A stretch of 64,000 nt of DNA, taken from Paraburkholderia kururiensis JCM 10599 = LMG 19447. GTDB taxonomy: Bacteria > Pseudomonadota > Gammaproteobacteria > Burkholderiales > Burkholderiaceae. The position numbers and the translations under genes are program-made. The stretch is from the NCBI RefSeq assembly GCF_003986935.1, contig NZ_RJZE01000013.1:124001-188000 (forward strand). The letters are read 5' to 3'. This document shows positions 7,461 to 15,519 of the stretch, in pieces (positions within the stretch are counted from its first letter, which is position 1; the number at the start of each line of letters is the position of its first letter). Under the pieces are notes generated by a model that saw nothing but the letters and a program-made list of their open reading frames with translations, ran no database searches and had not been told where the DNA came from.

Positions 7461-8618
7461 ATGACACGAAAACTCAGGCTCGGCATGGTGGGCGGCGGGC
7501 AGGGCGCGTTCATCGGCGCGGTGCACCGTATCGCGGCGCGCCTCGACGGCCGCTTTGATCTCGTGGCGGGCGCGCTGTCGTCGGACCCGGCGCGCGCGCG
7601 GGCGAGCGCCGCCGAAGTGGGACTCGCGCGCTGCTACACCGACTGGCGCGAGATGGCACATCAGGAAGCCGTGCGCGAAGACGGCATCGACGCCGTCGCC
7701 ATCGTTACGCCGAACCACCTGCACGCGCCCGTGGCCACGGCGTTTCTGGAAGCCGGCATTCATGTGGTCTGCGACAAGCCGCTCGCGGTGTCGCGCGCCG
7801 AGGGCGAGGCGCTTGCAACACTGGCGCGCGACACCGGGCGGCTTTTTGCGCTCACGCACACGTATTCGGGCTATCCGCTCGTGCGGCACGCGCGGCACAT
7901 GGTGGAGGCGGGCGAACTGGGCGAGATCCGCATCGTGCAGGCCGAGTATGCGCAGGACTGGCTCGCGGAACCCGTCGAGCAGGGCGGCGAGAATCGCCAG
8001 GCGGCGTGGCGCACCGACCCGGCGCTCGCGGGGCCGGCGGGATGCCTCGGCGACATCGGCACACACGCGTACCACCTTGCGGCGTTCGTGAGCGGGATGA
8101 CGCCGGAGTCGGTCTCGGCGGAGGTACATACGTTCGTGCCGGGGCGCCGCATCGACGATCACGTGCAGGCCATGCTGCGTTATGCGAGCGGCGCGCGCGG
8201 CATGCTGTGGGCGAGTCAGGTGGCAAGCGGCGCGGAAAACGCCTTGCGGCTGCGTGTGTACGGCACGAAGGCGAGCCTCGCGTTCGACCAGGAGCATCCG
8301 AACGAACTGTGGTTCACGCCGCGCAACGGCGAGGCGCAGCGCCTCACGCGCGGCCGCGTGCACGGTGCGGCCGCGGCGCACGCCACGCGTGTGCCGCCGG
8401 GGCATCCCGAGGGGTATCTGGAAGCGTCCGCGCAGCTCTATCTGGATGCGGCCCTGCAGATCGAGGCGCTCGACGCAGGCCGCCCCGTGCCGCCCGAAAG
8501 CCGGCTGCTCGTCACCGTGGAGGACGGCGTGGCCGGACTGCGTTTCATCGACGCCGTGCTGGCCAGCAGCGCGGCGAATAGCGCGTGGGTGAAGCTGCCT
8601 ACTTCCGGCTCTTCCTGA
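7461..8618 (+). CDS. Gfo/Idh/MocA-family NAD(P)-dependent oxidoreductase
   Basis: A 385-residue dehydrogenase. The Rossmann motif is at the N-terminus (LGMVGGGQGAFIG, residues 7-19). The family catalytic lysine motif appears as VCDKPLAVS near residue 100, with Asp in place of the more common Glu. A conserved GDIGTHAYH segment (near 198) supplies the Asp/His active-site residues. Relatives oxidise or reduce myo-inositol, glucose-derived or anhydro sugars. The start at 7461 is chosen because the Rossmann strand begins within six residues and GGGAACCAGGCG precedes it. It is the last gene of the LacI-controlled cluster and converges, with a 20-bp overlap, on the next gene. Confidence 0.9.
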   Translation: MTRKLRLGMVGGGQGAFIGAVHRIAARLDGRFDLVAGALSSDPARARASAAEVGLARCYTDWREMAHQEAVREDGIDAVAIVTPNHLHAPVATAFLEAGIHVVCDKPLAVSRAEGEALATLARDTGRLFALTHTYSGYPLVRHARHMVEAGELGEIRIVQAEYAQDWLAEPVEQGGENRQAAWRTDPALAGPAGCLGDIGTHAYHLAAFVSGMTPESVSAEVHTFVPGRRIDDHVQAMLRYASGARGMLWASQVASGAENALRLRVYGTKASLAFDQEHPNELWFTPRNGEAQRLTRGRVHGAAAAHATRVPPGHPEGYLEASAQLYLDAALQIEALDAGRPVPPESRLLVTVEDGVAGLRFIDAVLASSAANSAWVKLPTSGSS

Positions 8619-8862
8619 TCTGCTCTTCGAACGCGAGGTCCAGCTTGCTGGCCTTGCGGACCTTTTGCTGCGGCCCGTAGGCGTCGACGAACGCGACGAA
8701 GGCGTCGAGCGCGAGCGGGTCGCAGAGCGGCTGCCCAGCGCCCGCGGTGCGATCCACGAGATAGAACAGCCCGCCCGGCATGCCCACGGCGGCGTACTGC
8801 GGATTCCCGCTGCGCGCCTTGAGACGCTCGACGGCGTTGACTGCGCGGGTGGTGCGTGCCAT
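8599..8862 (-). CDS. Small conserved hypothetical protein, 87 residues
   Basis: I do not recognise this family. The frame is probably real: an AGGAGA ribosome site lies about ten bases before the ATG on the reverse strand, and the composition is protein-like (MARTTRAVNAVERLKARSG, PGGLFYLVDRTAG, DAFVAFVDAYGP, basic tail IRKSRK). There is no signal peptide or membrane segment, so it is probably cytosolic. It overlaps the 3' end of the MocA dehydrogenase gene tail-to-tail by 20 bp. Confidence 0.65.
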   Translation of the reverse strand: MARTTRAVNAVERLKARSGNPQYAAVGMPGGLFYLVDRTAGAGQPLCDPLALDAFVAFVDAYGPQQKVRKASKLDLAFEEQIRKSRK

Positions 8863-8922
8863 AGGAATCGACTCTCCTGAAAATTGAGCGGGCGGGCGGC
8901 GGATGCTTTCGAGGGGCCGCGC

Positions 8923-10101
8923 TTACTGGCTCAGGTACACGAACTTGCCGCCGCGGACGATACCCATCACGCTTGCGCGCTGATCGAGCCCCACGTGGTC
9001 CTTCGCGCTCGTATTCACCACGCCGTTGGGCACCACGAGTTCGTGTGCGTGCTCCAGTTCGTTGCGCAGCGCCACGCGGAATTCGGTGGTGCCGGGTTGG
9101 GCCGTTTTCAGTGCGCGCGCCACGGCGTCTTCGAGGCGCGGGTAGACGCCCGCCGCGTCGCCCGCGAACTGCGTTACGGTGCCCGGACCGTACTTCGCCT
9201 CGTAGGCGTTCACGAACGCAAGCGCCGCCTTCTTCGCCGGATGATCCGCAGGCAGCGTGCGCGCCACCACCACGGGCTGTGTGGGGAACAGCGTGCCTTC
9301 CACGTCCTTGCCGCCCAGCTTGATGAACTCCGGCGTGGCGATGCCGTGCGTCTGATAGATCGGTCCCTTGAAGCCGCGTTCGACAAGCGTGCGCTGCGGC
9401 AGCACCGTCGGCGTGCCCGCGCCGGCGATCAGCACGGCGTCCGGCTTCGCCGCCATCAGCTTGAGCACCTGGCCCGTCACGCTGGCGTCCGTGCGGTTGT
9501 AGCGTTCCGTTGCCACCACCTGGATGTGGCGCAGCTCCGCGAACTTCGTGAACTCGCTGAGCCAGCTGTCGCCGTAGCTGTCCGCGAAGCCGATGAAGCC
9601 CACCGTCTTCACGTTGTGGTTGGCCATGTAGCGCGTCATCACGTCAGCCATGGCGCGGTCGGTCTGCGCCATCTTGTAGGCCCACACGCGCTTGCCTTCT
9701 TGCGGCTCCACGACGGAGGCCGAGCCGATCAGCGTGATCATCGGCGTCTGGCTTTCGGCGACGGGGTCGAGCGCCGCAAGCGCGGCCGGCGTGATGTTGG
9801 GGCCCACGATCACGTCGACGTGGTCTTCGTTGATGAGCTTGCGGATGTTGCGCACGGCGGCGCCGGGGTCGGAGCCGTCGTCGAGCACGATGTACTGCGC
9901 GTTCTGGCCGGCGATGGTCTTCGGCCACATCAGCATGGCGTTCTTGCTCGTGATGCCGATGGCGGCGGCCGGGCCGGTGCTCGAGAGGTCGATGCCGACC
10001 TTGATGTCGGCGCGTGCGGCCGGCGCGGCCAATGCGAACGACGCGACACAGGAAACGGCGGCCGCACGGGCCAGCGCGCGCAGGGGCTTGAACGACGTCA
10101 T
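8923..10101 (-). CDS. ABC-type branched-chain amino acid substrate-binding protein (LivK-like)
   Basis: A 392-residue periplasmic protein. The signal peptide runs MTSFKPLRALARAAAV to a cleavage site after APAARA near residue 31. The mature part starts DIKVGIDLSSTGPAAAIG, the standard opening of Peripla_BP_6 receptors, and includes ADAVLIAGAGTPTVLPQRTL. Family members bind Leu/Ile/Val, amides, urea or aromatic compounds. No LivH/M/G/F permease or ATPase genes are next to it, so it is an orphan receptor here and its transporter must lie elsewhere. Ligand unknown. Confidence 0.88.
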   Translation of the reverse strand: MTSFKPLRALARAAAVSCVASFALAAPAARADIKVGIDLSSTGPAAAIGITSKNAMLMWPKTIAGQNAQYIVLDDGSDPGAAVRNIRKLINEDHVDVIVGPNITPAALAALDPVAESQTPMITLIGSASVVEPQEGKRVWAYKMAQTDRAMADVMTRYMANHNVKTVGFIGFADSYGDSWLSEFTKFAELRHIQVVATERYNRTDASVTGQVLKLMAAKPDAVLIAGAGTPTVLPQRTLVERGFKGPIYQTHGIATPEFIKLGGKDVEGTLFPTQPVVVARTLPADHPAKKAALAFVNAYEAKYGPGTVTQFAGDAAGVYPRLEDAVARALKTAQPGTTEFRVALRNELEHAHELVVPNGVVNTSAKDHVGLDQRASVMGIVRGGKFVYLSQ

Positions 10102-10248
10102 GAAGATCTCCAGGCAGGTTTTGGAAGTTATCGATGCGGCGGGTCCAGGCTTTTTAGTGCGATGGCGCCGCTTTTTTTTTGCGTTGTCGTTGAATCTGTC
10201 TTGCGATGTCCGGGCGAGTTTACGGGAACGCGCTGCGCAGCCGGAAGC

Positions 10249-11190
10249 TCATAGTTCATACGTTTCGTGCTCGCCCTTGAGCGCCTGCTCCACGAGCCGG
10301 CGGTTCAGGCTGGGCGAGAGCAGTTCCACGAGCGTGTAGACGTAGCTGCGCAGGTACGCGCCCTGTTTGAGCGCCACGCGCGTTACGTTGCCGCCGAACA
10401 GGTGCCCCACGGGCATGGCGCGCAACTGGCGGTCGCGCTCGGGGTTGAAGGCGATGTCGGCCATGATGCCCACGCCGAGCCCCAGTTCGACGTAGGTCTT
10501 GATGACGTCGGCGTCGATGGCTTCGAGCACGATGTCCGGCGACAGCCCGCGCAGCTGGAACGCCTGGTCGATGCGCGAGCGGCCCGCGAAGGCATTGTCG
10601 TAGGTGATGAGCGGAAATTGGGCCAGATCGTCGAGTGAAAGCGACTTGCGGGCGAGCAGCGGGTGGTCGGGCGGCATGACGGCTACGTGATGCCACTGGA
10701 AGCATGGCAGCGACACCAGATCCTTGTAGCCGGCGATGGCTTCCGTCGCGATGGCGAGGTCGGCCTGGTCGCGCAGTACCAGTTCGGCCACCTGGGTGGG
10801 GCTGCCTTGCAAAATTGAAAGGTGGACCTTCGGAAAGCGCCGCTTGAACTCGGCGATGGCGGCCGGCAGCGAGTAGCGCGCCTGGGTGTGGGTGGCGGCG
10901 ATGATCAGGTTGCCCTGATCCTGGGCGGCGTAGTCCTTGCCGACGCGTTTCAGGGTCTCCACTTCCTGCAGAATCCGCTCGACCGAGGCGAGTATGATGC
11001 GGCCCGGCTCCGTGAGGGAGCGCACCCGCTTGCCGTGGCGCGTGAAGATTTCCACGCCCAGCTCGTCCTCCAGCTCGATGATCGCCTTCGAGACGCCCGG
11101 CTGGCTCGTATACAGCGCCTTGGCGGCTTCGGTGAGGTTGAAGTTCTGGCGGACCGCCTCGCGGACGAAGCGGAACTGGTGCAGGTTCAT
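10249..11190 (-). CDS. cysB: LysR-type regulator CysB
   Basis: A 313-residue LysR-family protein. The N-terminus MNLHQFRFVREAVRQNFNLT followed by AAKALYTSQPGVSKAIIELE is the CysB/Cbl helix-turn-helix with its characteristic first residues. The effector domain holds AATHTQARYSLPAAIAEF, the sulfate/N-acetylserine site of CysB. It activates the sulfate assimilation operon transcribed divergently from 11421. The 230-bp spacer between them is unusually AT-rich and would carry both promoters. Control by O-acetylserine/N-acetylserine and sulfur starvation is known for the family and inferred here. Confidence 0.93.
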   Translation of the reverse strand: MNLHQFRFVREAVRQNFNLTEAAKALYTSQPGVSKAIIELEDELGVEIFTRHGKRVRSLTEPGRIILASVERILQEVETLKRVGKDYAAQDQGNLIIAATHTQARYSLPAAIAEFKRRFPKVHLSILQGSPTQVAELVLRDQADLAIATEAIAGYKDLVSLPCFQWHHVAVMPPDHPLLARKSLSLDDLAQFPLITYDNAFAGRSRIDQAFQLRGLSPDIVLEAIDADVIKTYVELGLGVGIMADIAFNPERDRQLRAMPVGHLFGGNVTRVALKQGAYLRSYVYTLVELLSPSLNRRLVEQALKGEHETYEL

Positions 11191-11292
11191 TTATAACCTC
11201 TCCGCATATCAAAAGAATTTTTAAGTCGTTTGGAATCTAAGGGCAGTTTATTACGATCTATCAAACTTTTCCAATATGGATATCTGTTTTTG

Positions 11293-11306
11293 TCATTTGC
11301 AAATGA
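11293..11306. promoter_or_regulatory. 14-bp palindrome in the cysB-cysI intergenic region
   Basis: TCATTTGCAAATGA is a perfect inverted repeat located 115 bp before the cysI ATG, inside an AT-rich stretch (about 11190-11310) that contrasts with the GC-rich genes on either side. The spacer must contain the divergent promoters of cysB and of the cys operon. Whether the palindrome is a CysB or other regulator site cannot be decided here. Confidence 0.35.
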
Positions 11307-11420
11307 GCCGGCGCCGTGGGCCGGCTTGCAGCGGTGGCAGGCACCATCATCCGGGCGCGGCGTAACCGGAACGTCGCGTTGAGTGCAACTGAGGCAACTG
11401 AGCAACCCTGGGGTCCCCGA

Positions 11421-13100
11421 ATGTACCAATACGATCAGTACGACCAGACCATCGTCGACGAGCGCGTCGCGCAGTACCGCGACCAGGTTCGCCGCCGGCT
11501 GTCGGGCGAATTGAGCGAAGAAGAGTTCCGCCCGCTGCGGCTGCAGAACGGCCTGTACATGCAGCGCCACGCGTACATGCACCGCATCGCCATTCCCTAC
11601 GGCAACCTGCGCAGCGACCAGCTGCGCATGCTGGCACGCATCGCGCGCGAGCACGACCGCGGTTACGGCCACTTTTCGACGCGCACCAACATCCAGTACA
11701 ACTGGATCAAGCTCGAAGAGACGCCGGACCTGCTCGCGAAGCTCGCCTCGGTGCAGATGCACGGCATCCAGACCTCGGGCAACTGCATCCGCAACATCAC
11801 GGCCGACCAGTTCGCCGGCGTGGCGCCCGACGAGATCGTCGACCCGCGTCCGTGGGCCGAAGTGCTGCGCCAGTGGTCCACGTTCCACCCCGAATTTGCC
11901 TGGCTGCCGCGCAAGTTCAAGATCGCCGTGTGCGGCTCGAAGGAAGACCGCATCGCCGTGCAGATCCACGACCTCGGCGTCTATCTGAAGAGGAACGAGG
12001 CGGGCGAAGTGGTGGCCAGCATCCTGGCGGGCGGCGGTCTGGGCCGCACGCCGATCGTCGGCGCCATCATCAGGGAAGACCTGCCCTGGCAGCATCTGCT
12101 CACGTACTGCGAAGCCGTGCTGCGCGTCTACAACCGCTACGGCCGCCGCGACAACATGTACAAGGCGCGCATCAAGATTCTCGTGAAGGCGCTCTCGCCC
12201 GCGAAGTTCGCGCAGCAGGTGGAAGAGGAGTGGCAGCACCTGAAGGACGGCCCGTCCACGCTCACGCGCGAAGAAGTGGAGCGCGTGGCGCAGTACTTCA
12301 CGCCGCCCGCCTACGAAAAGCTCGCGGATACGGACGCGTCCTACGAAAAGCATCTGCTCGAGAACCGCGCTTTCGCGCGCTGGGTGGAGCGCAACGTGCG
12401 CCCGCACCGCGTGCCGGGCTACGCGGCTGTCACGCTGTCGCTCAAGCGCACCGGCACGCCGCCGGGCGACGCCACGGACACGCAGATGGAAGCCGTGGCC
12501 GACTGGGCCGACCGCTACGCGTTCGGCCAGGTCCGCGTCTCGCACGAGCAGAACCTGATTCTCGCGGACGTGAAGAAGCATGACCTGTTCGAGCTGTGGA
12601 CCCTCGCGAAAGAGCAGGGCTTCGCCACGCCGAACATCGGTCTGCTGACCGACATCATCGCGTGCCCGGGCGGCGACTTCTGCTCGCTCGCGAACGCGAA
12701 GTCGATTCCGATCGCGCAGGCCATCCAGGAGCGCTTCGACGACCTCGACTACGTGCACGACCTCGGCGACCTGTCGCTCAACATCTCGGGGTGCATGAAT
12801 TCGTGCGGCCACCATCACGTCGGCAACATCGGCGTGCTGGGCGTCGACAAGGACGGCGCCGAGTGGTACCAGGTGTCGCTCGGCGGCGAACAGGGCATGG
12901 GCGCGCAAGGCTCGCGCCTTGGCCGCGTGATCGGCCCGTCGTTCTCGGCCGGCGAAATGCCGGACGTGGTGTCGAGCATCGTCGATACGTTCGTCGACAA
13001 CCGCATCGACGGCGAGCGTTTCATCGACACCTACAACCGCATCGGCATCGCGCCGTTCAAGGAGCGCGTCTACGCGTCGCGCCAGCCGGCCCACGCGTAA
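11421..13100 (+). CDS. cysI: Sulfite (nitrite/sulfite) reductase hemoprotein subunit
   Basis: A 559-residue siroheme/[4Fe-4S] enzyme. The four cluster cysteines are in the classic pattern: CPGGDFC (C415, C421) and GCMNSC (C458, C462). The upstream substrate-binding arginines are in STRTNIQYNW. It reduces sulfite to sulfide by six electrons in the cytosol. It starts the cys operon, divergent from cysB. The start at 11421 is chosen because MYQYDQYDQTIVDERV matches the family N-terminus. No CysJ flavoprotein is encoded nearby; the next gene is DUF934, so the electron donor is probably not the E. coli type. Confidence 0.94.
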   Translation: MYQYDQYDQTIVDERVAQYRDQVRRRLSGELSEEEFRPLRLQNGLYMQRHAYMHRIAIPYGNLRSDQLRMLARIAREHDRGYGHFSTRTNIQYNWIKLEETPDLLAKLASVQMHGIQTSGNCIRNITADQFAGVAPDEIVDPRPWAEVLRQWSTFHPEFAWLPRKFKIAVCGSKEDRIAVQIHDLGVYLKRNEAGEVVASILAGGGLGRTPIVGAIIREDLPWQHLLTYCEAVLRVYNRYGRRDNMYKARIKILVKALSPAKFAQQVEEEWQHLKDGPSTLTREEVERVAQYFTPPAYEKLADTDASYEKHLLENRAFARWVERNVRPHRVPGYAAVTLSLKRTGTPPGDATDTQMEAVADWADRYAFGQVRVSHEQNLILADVKKHDLFELWTLAKEQGFATPNIGLLTDIIACPGGDFCSLANAKSIPIAQAIQERFDDLDYVHDLGDLSLNISGCMNSCGHHHVGNIGVLGVDKDGAEWYQVSLGGEQGMGAQGSRLGRVIGPSFSAGEMPDVVSSIVDTFVDNRIDGERFIDTYNRIGIAPFKERVYASRQPAHA

Positions 13101-13131
13101 AGCGCAGCACCGAAACGAGGATAGACAGTAA

Positions 13132-13683
13132 ATGGCCTGGATCATCAAGAACCGCGCGGTAACCGAAGACAACTGGACGGTGGTGCGCCCCGCCGAAGAC
13201 GGCTCGCTGCCTGCCGTAGGCGCGTTGCCCGCCGGCAAGGTGCTCGTGCCGCTCGCGCTGTGGAAGAACGAGCGCGCCGCGCTGAGCGCCGCGCGTCCCG
13301 CAGCCGAACTCGGCGTGTGGCTCGCGCCCGATAGCGAACCGGCAGACATCGCCGGCGACTTCGAACACGTGTCGCTCATCGGCATCGACTTTCCGGTGTT
13401 TCGCGACGGCCGCGGCTATTCGATCGCGCGGCTCTTGCGCGAGCGCTACGGCTACAAGGGCGAATTGCGCGCCATCGGCGACGTGCTGCGCGACCAGCTC
13501 AACTACCTCTCGCGCTGCGGCTTCGATTCGTTCGCGGTGCGCGCCGACAAGGACATCCACGACGCACTGAACGCATTCAAGGAGTTCACGGTGCAGTACC
13601 AGTCCGCGGTCGACACCCCGCTGCCGCTGTTCCGTCGCCGCGAGGCCGGTGCCGCGGCCGTGGCGGCCAAGGTGGGCGCATGA
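13132..13683 (+). CDS. DUF934 protein, probable accessory of sulfite reduction
   Basis: A 183-residue protein of the DUF934 family, which typically neighbours cysI in Burkholderia and Pseudomonas relatives. Visible features are MAWIIKNRAV, LVPLALWKNERAAL, a central IDFPVFRDGRGYSIARLLRERYG block and SRCGFDSFAV. It has no membrane segment. It sits 31 bp after cysI and overlaps cysH by four bases (ATGA), so it is translationally coupled. The role is unknown; genome context points to electron supply, assembly or stability of the sulfite reductase. That is inference from position, not from any catalytic motif. Confidence 0.88.
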   Translation: MAWIIKNRAVTEDNWTVVRPAEDGSLPAVGALPAGKVLVPLALWKNERAALSAARPAAELGVWLAPDSEPADIAGDFEHVSLIGIDFPVFRDGRGYSIARLLRERYGYKGELRAIGDVLRDQLNYLSRCGFDSFAVRADKDIHDALNAFKEFTVQYQSAVDTPLPLFRRREAGAAAVAAKVGA

Positions 13684-14459
13684 GCACCACAACTAACGTC
13701 ACTAATGTCACCAACGCCGCTGGCGCCGCGCCGCAAGCCGTGACACCCGAACTGGCCGCGAAGATCGCGCGACTCGACGCGCTGCTCGATTCCATCGCCG
13801 CGCGCCACGAGCGCGTCAAGTTCGCGAGCAGCCTCGCGGCCGAAGACATGCTGCTCACACACGCCATCCTCTCGCGCGGCGTGTCGATCGGCATCTTCTC
13901 GCTCAACACGGGGCGCCTGCATGCGGAAACGCTGGGCATGATCGATCGCGTGCGCGAGCGCTACGGCTACGAGATCGAGCAGTTCCATCCGCAACAGGCC
14001 GCCGTCGACGAATACGCGGCCGCGCACGGACTCAACGCCTTCTACGAGAGCGTGGAACTGCGCAAGCGCTGCTGCGAGATTCGCAAGGTGGAGCCGCTTA
14101 ACCGCGCGCTGGCCGACGTTTCCGCCTGGGTGACGGGCCAGCGCCGCGAGCAGTCGGTGACGCGCGCGGAACTGCACGAGGAAGAGCACGACGGGGCGCG
14201 TAATATTGCGAAGTACAACCCGCTTGCGGACTGGACCGAAGCCGACGTCTGGAACTATCTGCGTGCCTTCGACGTGCCGGTGAACCCGCTGCACGCACGC
14301 GGCTATCCGAGCATCGGCTGCGAGCCGTGCACGCGCGCCGTGCGCCCCGGCGAAGACAGCCGCGCGGGACGCTGGTGGTGGGAGTCGCGCGACACGAAGG
14401 AATGCGGCCTGCACATCACCATTCCGATTGCGGCGGCGAGCGAGAACGCTTCTGCCTGA
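13680..14459 (+). CDS. cysH: Assimilatory adenylylsulfate (APS) reductase, CysH family
   Basis: A 259-residue PAPS/APS reductase family protein. The nucleotide-binding region is FASSLAAEDMLLTHAI, and the catalytic cysteine is in the KECGLH tail motif (C242). Two extra pairs, C131-C132 and C214-x-x-C217, are the ligands of the [4Fe-4S] cluster that marks APS-type reductases and is absent from E. coli PAPS reductase. It should therefore reduce APS to sulfite using thioredoxin. This fits the absence of a CysC kinase gene in the operon. The start overlaps the DUF934 stop. Confidence 0.92.
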   Translation: MSTTTNVTNVTNAAGAAPQAVTPELAAKIARLDALLDSIAARHERVKFASSLAAEDMLLTHAILSRGVSIGIFSLNTGRLHAETLGMIDRVRERYGYEIEQFHPQQAAVDEYAAAHGLNAFYESVELRKRCCEIRKVEPLNRALADVSAWVTGQRREQSVTRAELHEEEHDGARNIAKYNPLADWTEADVWNYLRAFDVPVNPLHARGYPSIGCEPCTRAVRPGEDSRAGRWWWESRDTKECGLHITIPIAAASENASA

Positions 14460-14537
14460 AGCCGGACCGACGAAAAGATTGAAGACCCTGTGCTGCGGGC
14501 CAACCGCCCGCGGCGCGAACGAACGAAGGACCCGAAC

Positions 14538-15500
14538 ATGAGCACGACGCTCGATTCCGCTGTTGCCGCACCGATTCCGAATACGGCGAACCGCATGGAC
14601 CATCTCGACTGGCTCGAAGCCGAGTCGATCCACATCCTGCGCGAGCTGGTTGCCGAGTGCAGCAAGCCGGCGCTGCTGTTCTCGGGCGGCAAGGACTCGG
14701 TCGTGGTGCTGCACCTCGCGTTGAAGGCGTTCGGCCTCGGCGCGAACCGCCAGACCTCGCTGCCGTTCCCGCTCGTGCACATCGACACGGGCCACAACTA
14801 CGACGAAGTGATCGACTTCCGCGACCGCCGCGCGAAGGAAATCGGCGCGCAACTCGTGGTGGGCCACGTCGAAGATTCGATTCGCCGCGGCACGGTGCGT
14901 CTGCGCCGCGAAACGGATTCGCGCAACGCGGCGCAGGCCGTCACGCTGCTCGAGACCATTGAAGCGCACGGCTTCACGGCGATGATCGGCGGCGCGCGCC
15001 GCGACGAAGAGAAGGCCCGCGCGAAGGAGCGCATCTTCTCGTTCCGCGACGAATTCGGCCAGTGGGACCCGAAGGCGCAGCGCCCGGAACTGTGGAGCCT
15101 CTACAACGCGCGCCTGCATGCCGGCGAACACCTGCGCGTGTTCCCCATCTCGAACTGGACCGAACTCGACGTGTGGCAATACATCGCGCGCGAAGGGCTC
15201 GAACTGCCGTCCATCTACTACGCGCACCAGCGCGAGATCGTGCGCCGCAACGGCCTGCTCGTGCCTGTCACGCCGCTCACGCCGATGCGCGAGGGCGAAA
15301 CGAGCGAGACCGCGCTCGTGCGTTTTCGCACCGTGGGCGACATCAGCTGCACGTGCCCCGTGGAAAGCGATGCGGACAACGTCGAGAAGATCATTGCCGA
15401 GACGGCGGTAACCGAGATCACCGAACGGGGCGCGACGCGGATGGACGACCAGACCTCCGAAGCCGCGATGGAACAGCGCAAGAAGCAAGGTTATTTCTGA
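14538..15500 (+). CDS. cysD: Sulfate adenylyltransferase subunit 2
   Basis: A 320-residue ATP pyrophosphatase-fold enzyme. The PP-loop is LLFSGGKDSVVVLHLALKAF near residue 50. Other family blocks are PLVHIDTGHNYDEVIDFRDR, MIGGARRDEEKARAKERIFSFRDEFGQWDPK and RFRTVGDISCTCPVES. With CysN it forms APS from ATP and sulfate. The start at 14538 gives MSTTLDSAVAAP. The frame is open 48 bases further upstream without a better ribosome site. It lies between cysH and cysN in the operon. Confidence 0.95.
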   Translation: MSTTLDSAVAAPIPNTANRMDHLDWLEAESIHILRELVAECSKPALLFSGGKDSVVVLHLALKAFGLGANRQTSLPFPLVHIDTGHNYDEVIDFRDRRAKEIGAQLVVGHVEDSIRRGTVRLRRETDSRNAAQAVTLLETIEAHGFTAMIGGARRDEEKARAKERIFSFRDEFGQWDPKAQRPELWSLYNARLHAGEHLRVFPISNWTELDVWQYIAREGLELPSIYYAHQREIVRRNGLLVPVTPLTPMREGETSETALVRFRTVGDISCTCPVESDADNVEKIIAETAVTEITERGATRMDDQTSEAAMEQRKKQGYF

Positions 15501-15519
15501 AGCACACGAGGACGAAGCA

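Noticed and set aside
10165..10182. Run of nine T after a GC-rich stretch, looking like a forward-strand terminator
   Set aside because: No proper stem precedes it and no forward gene ends there; both flanking genes are on the reverse strand.
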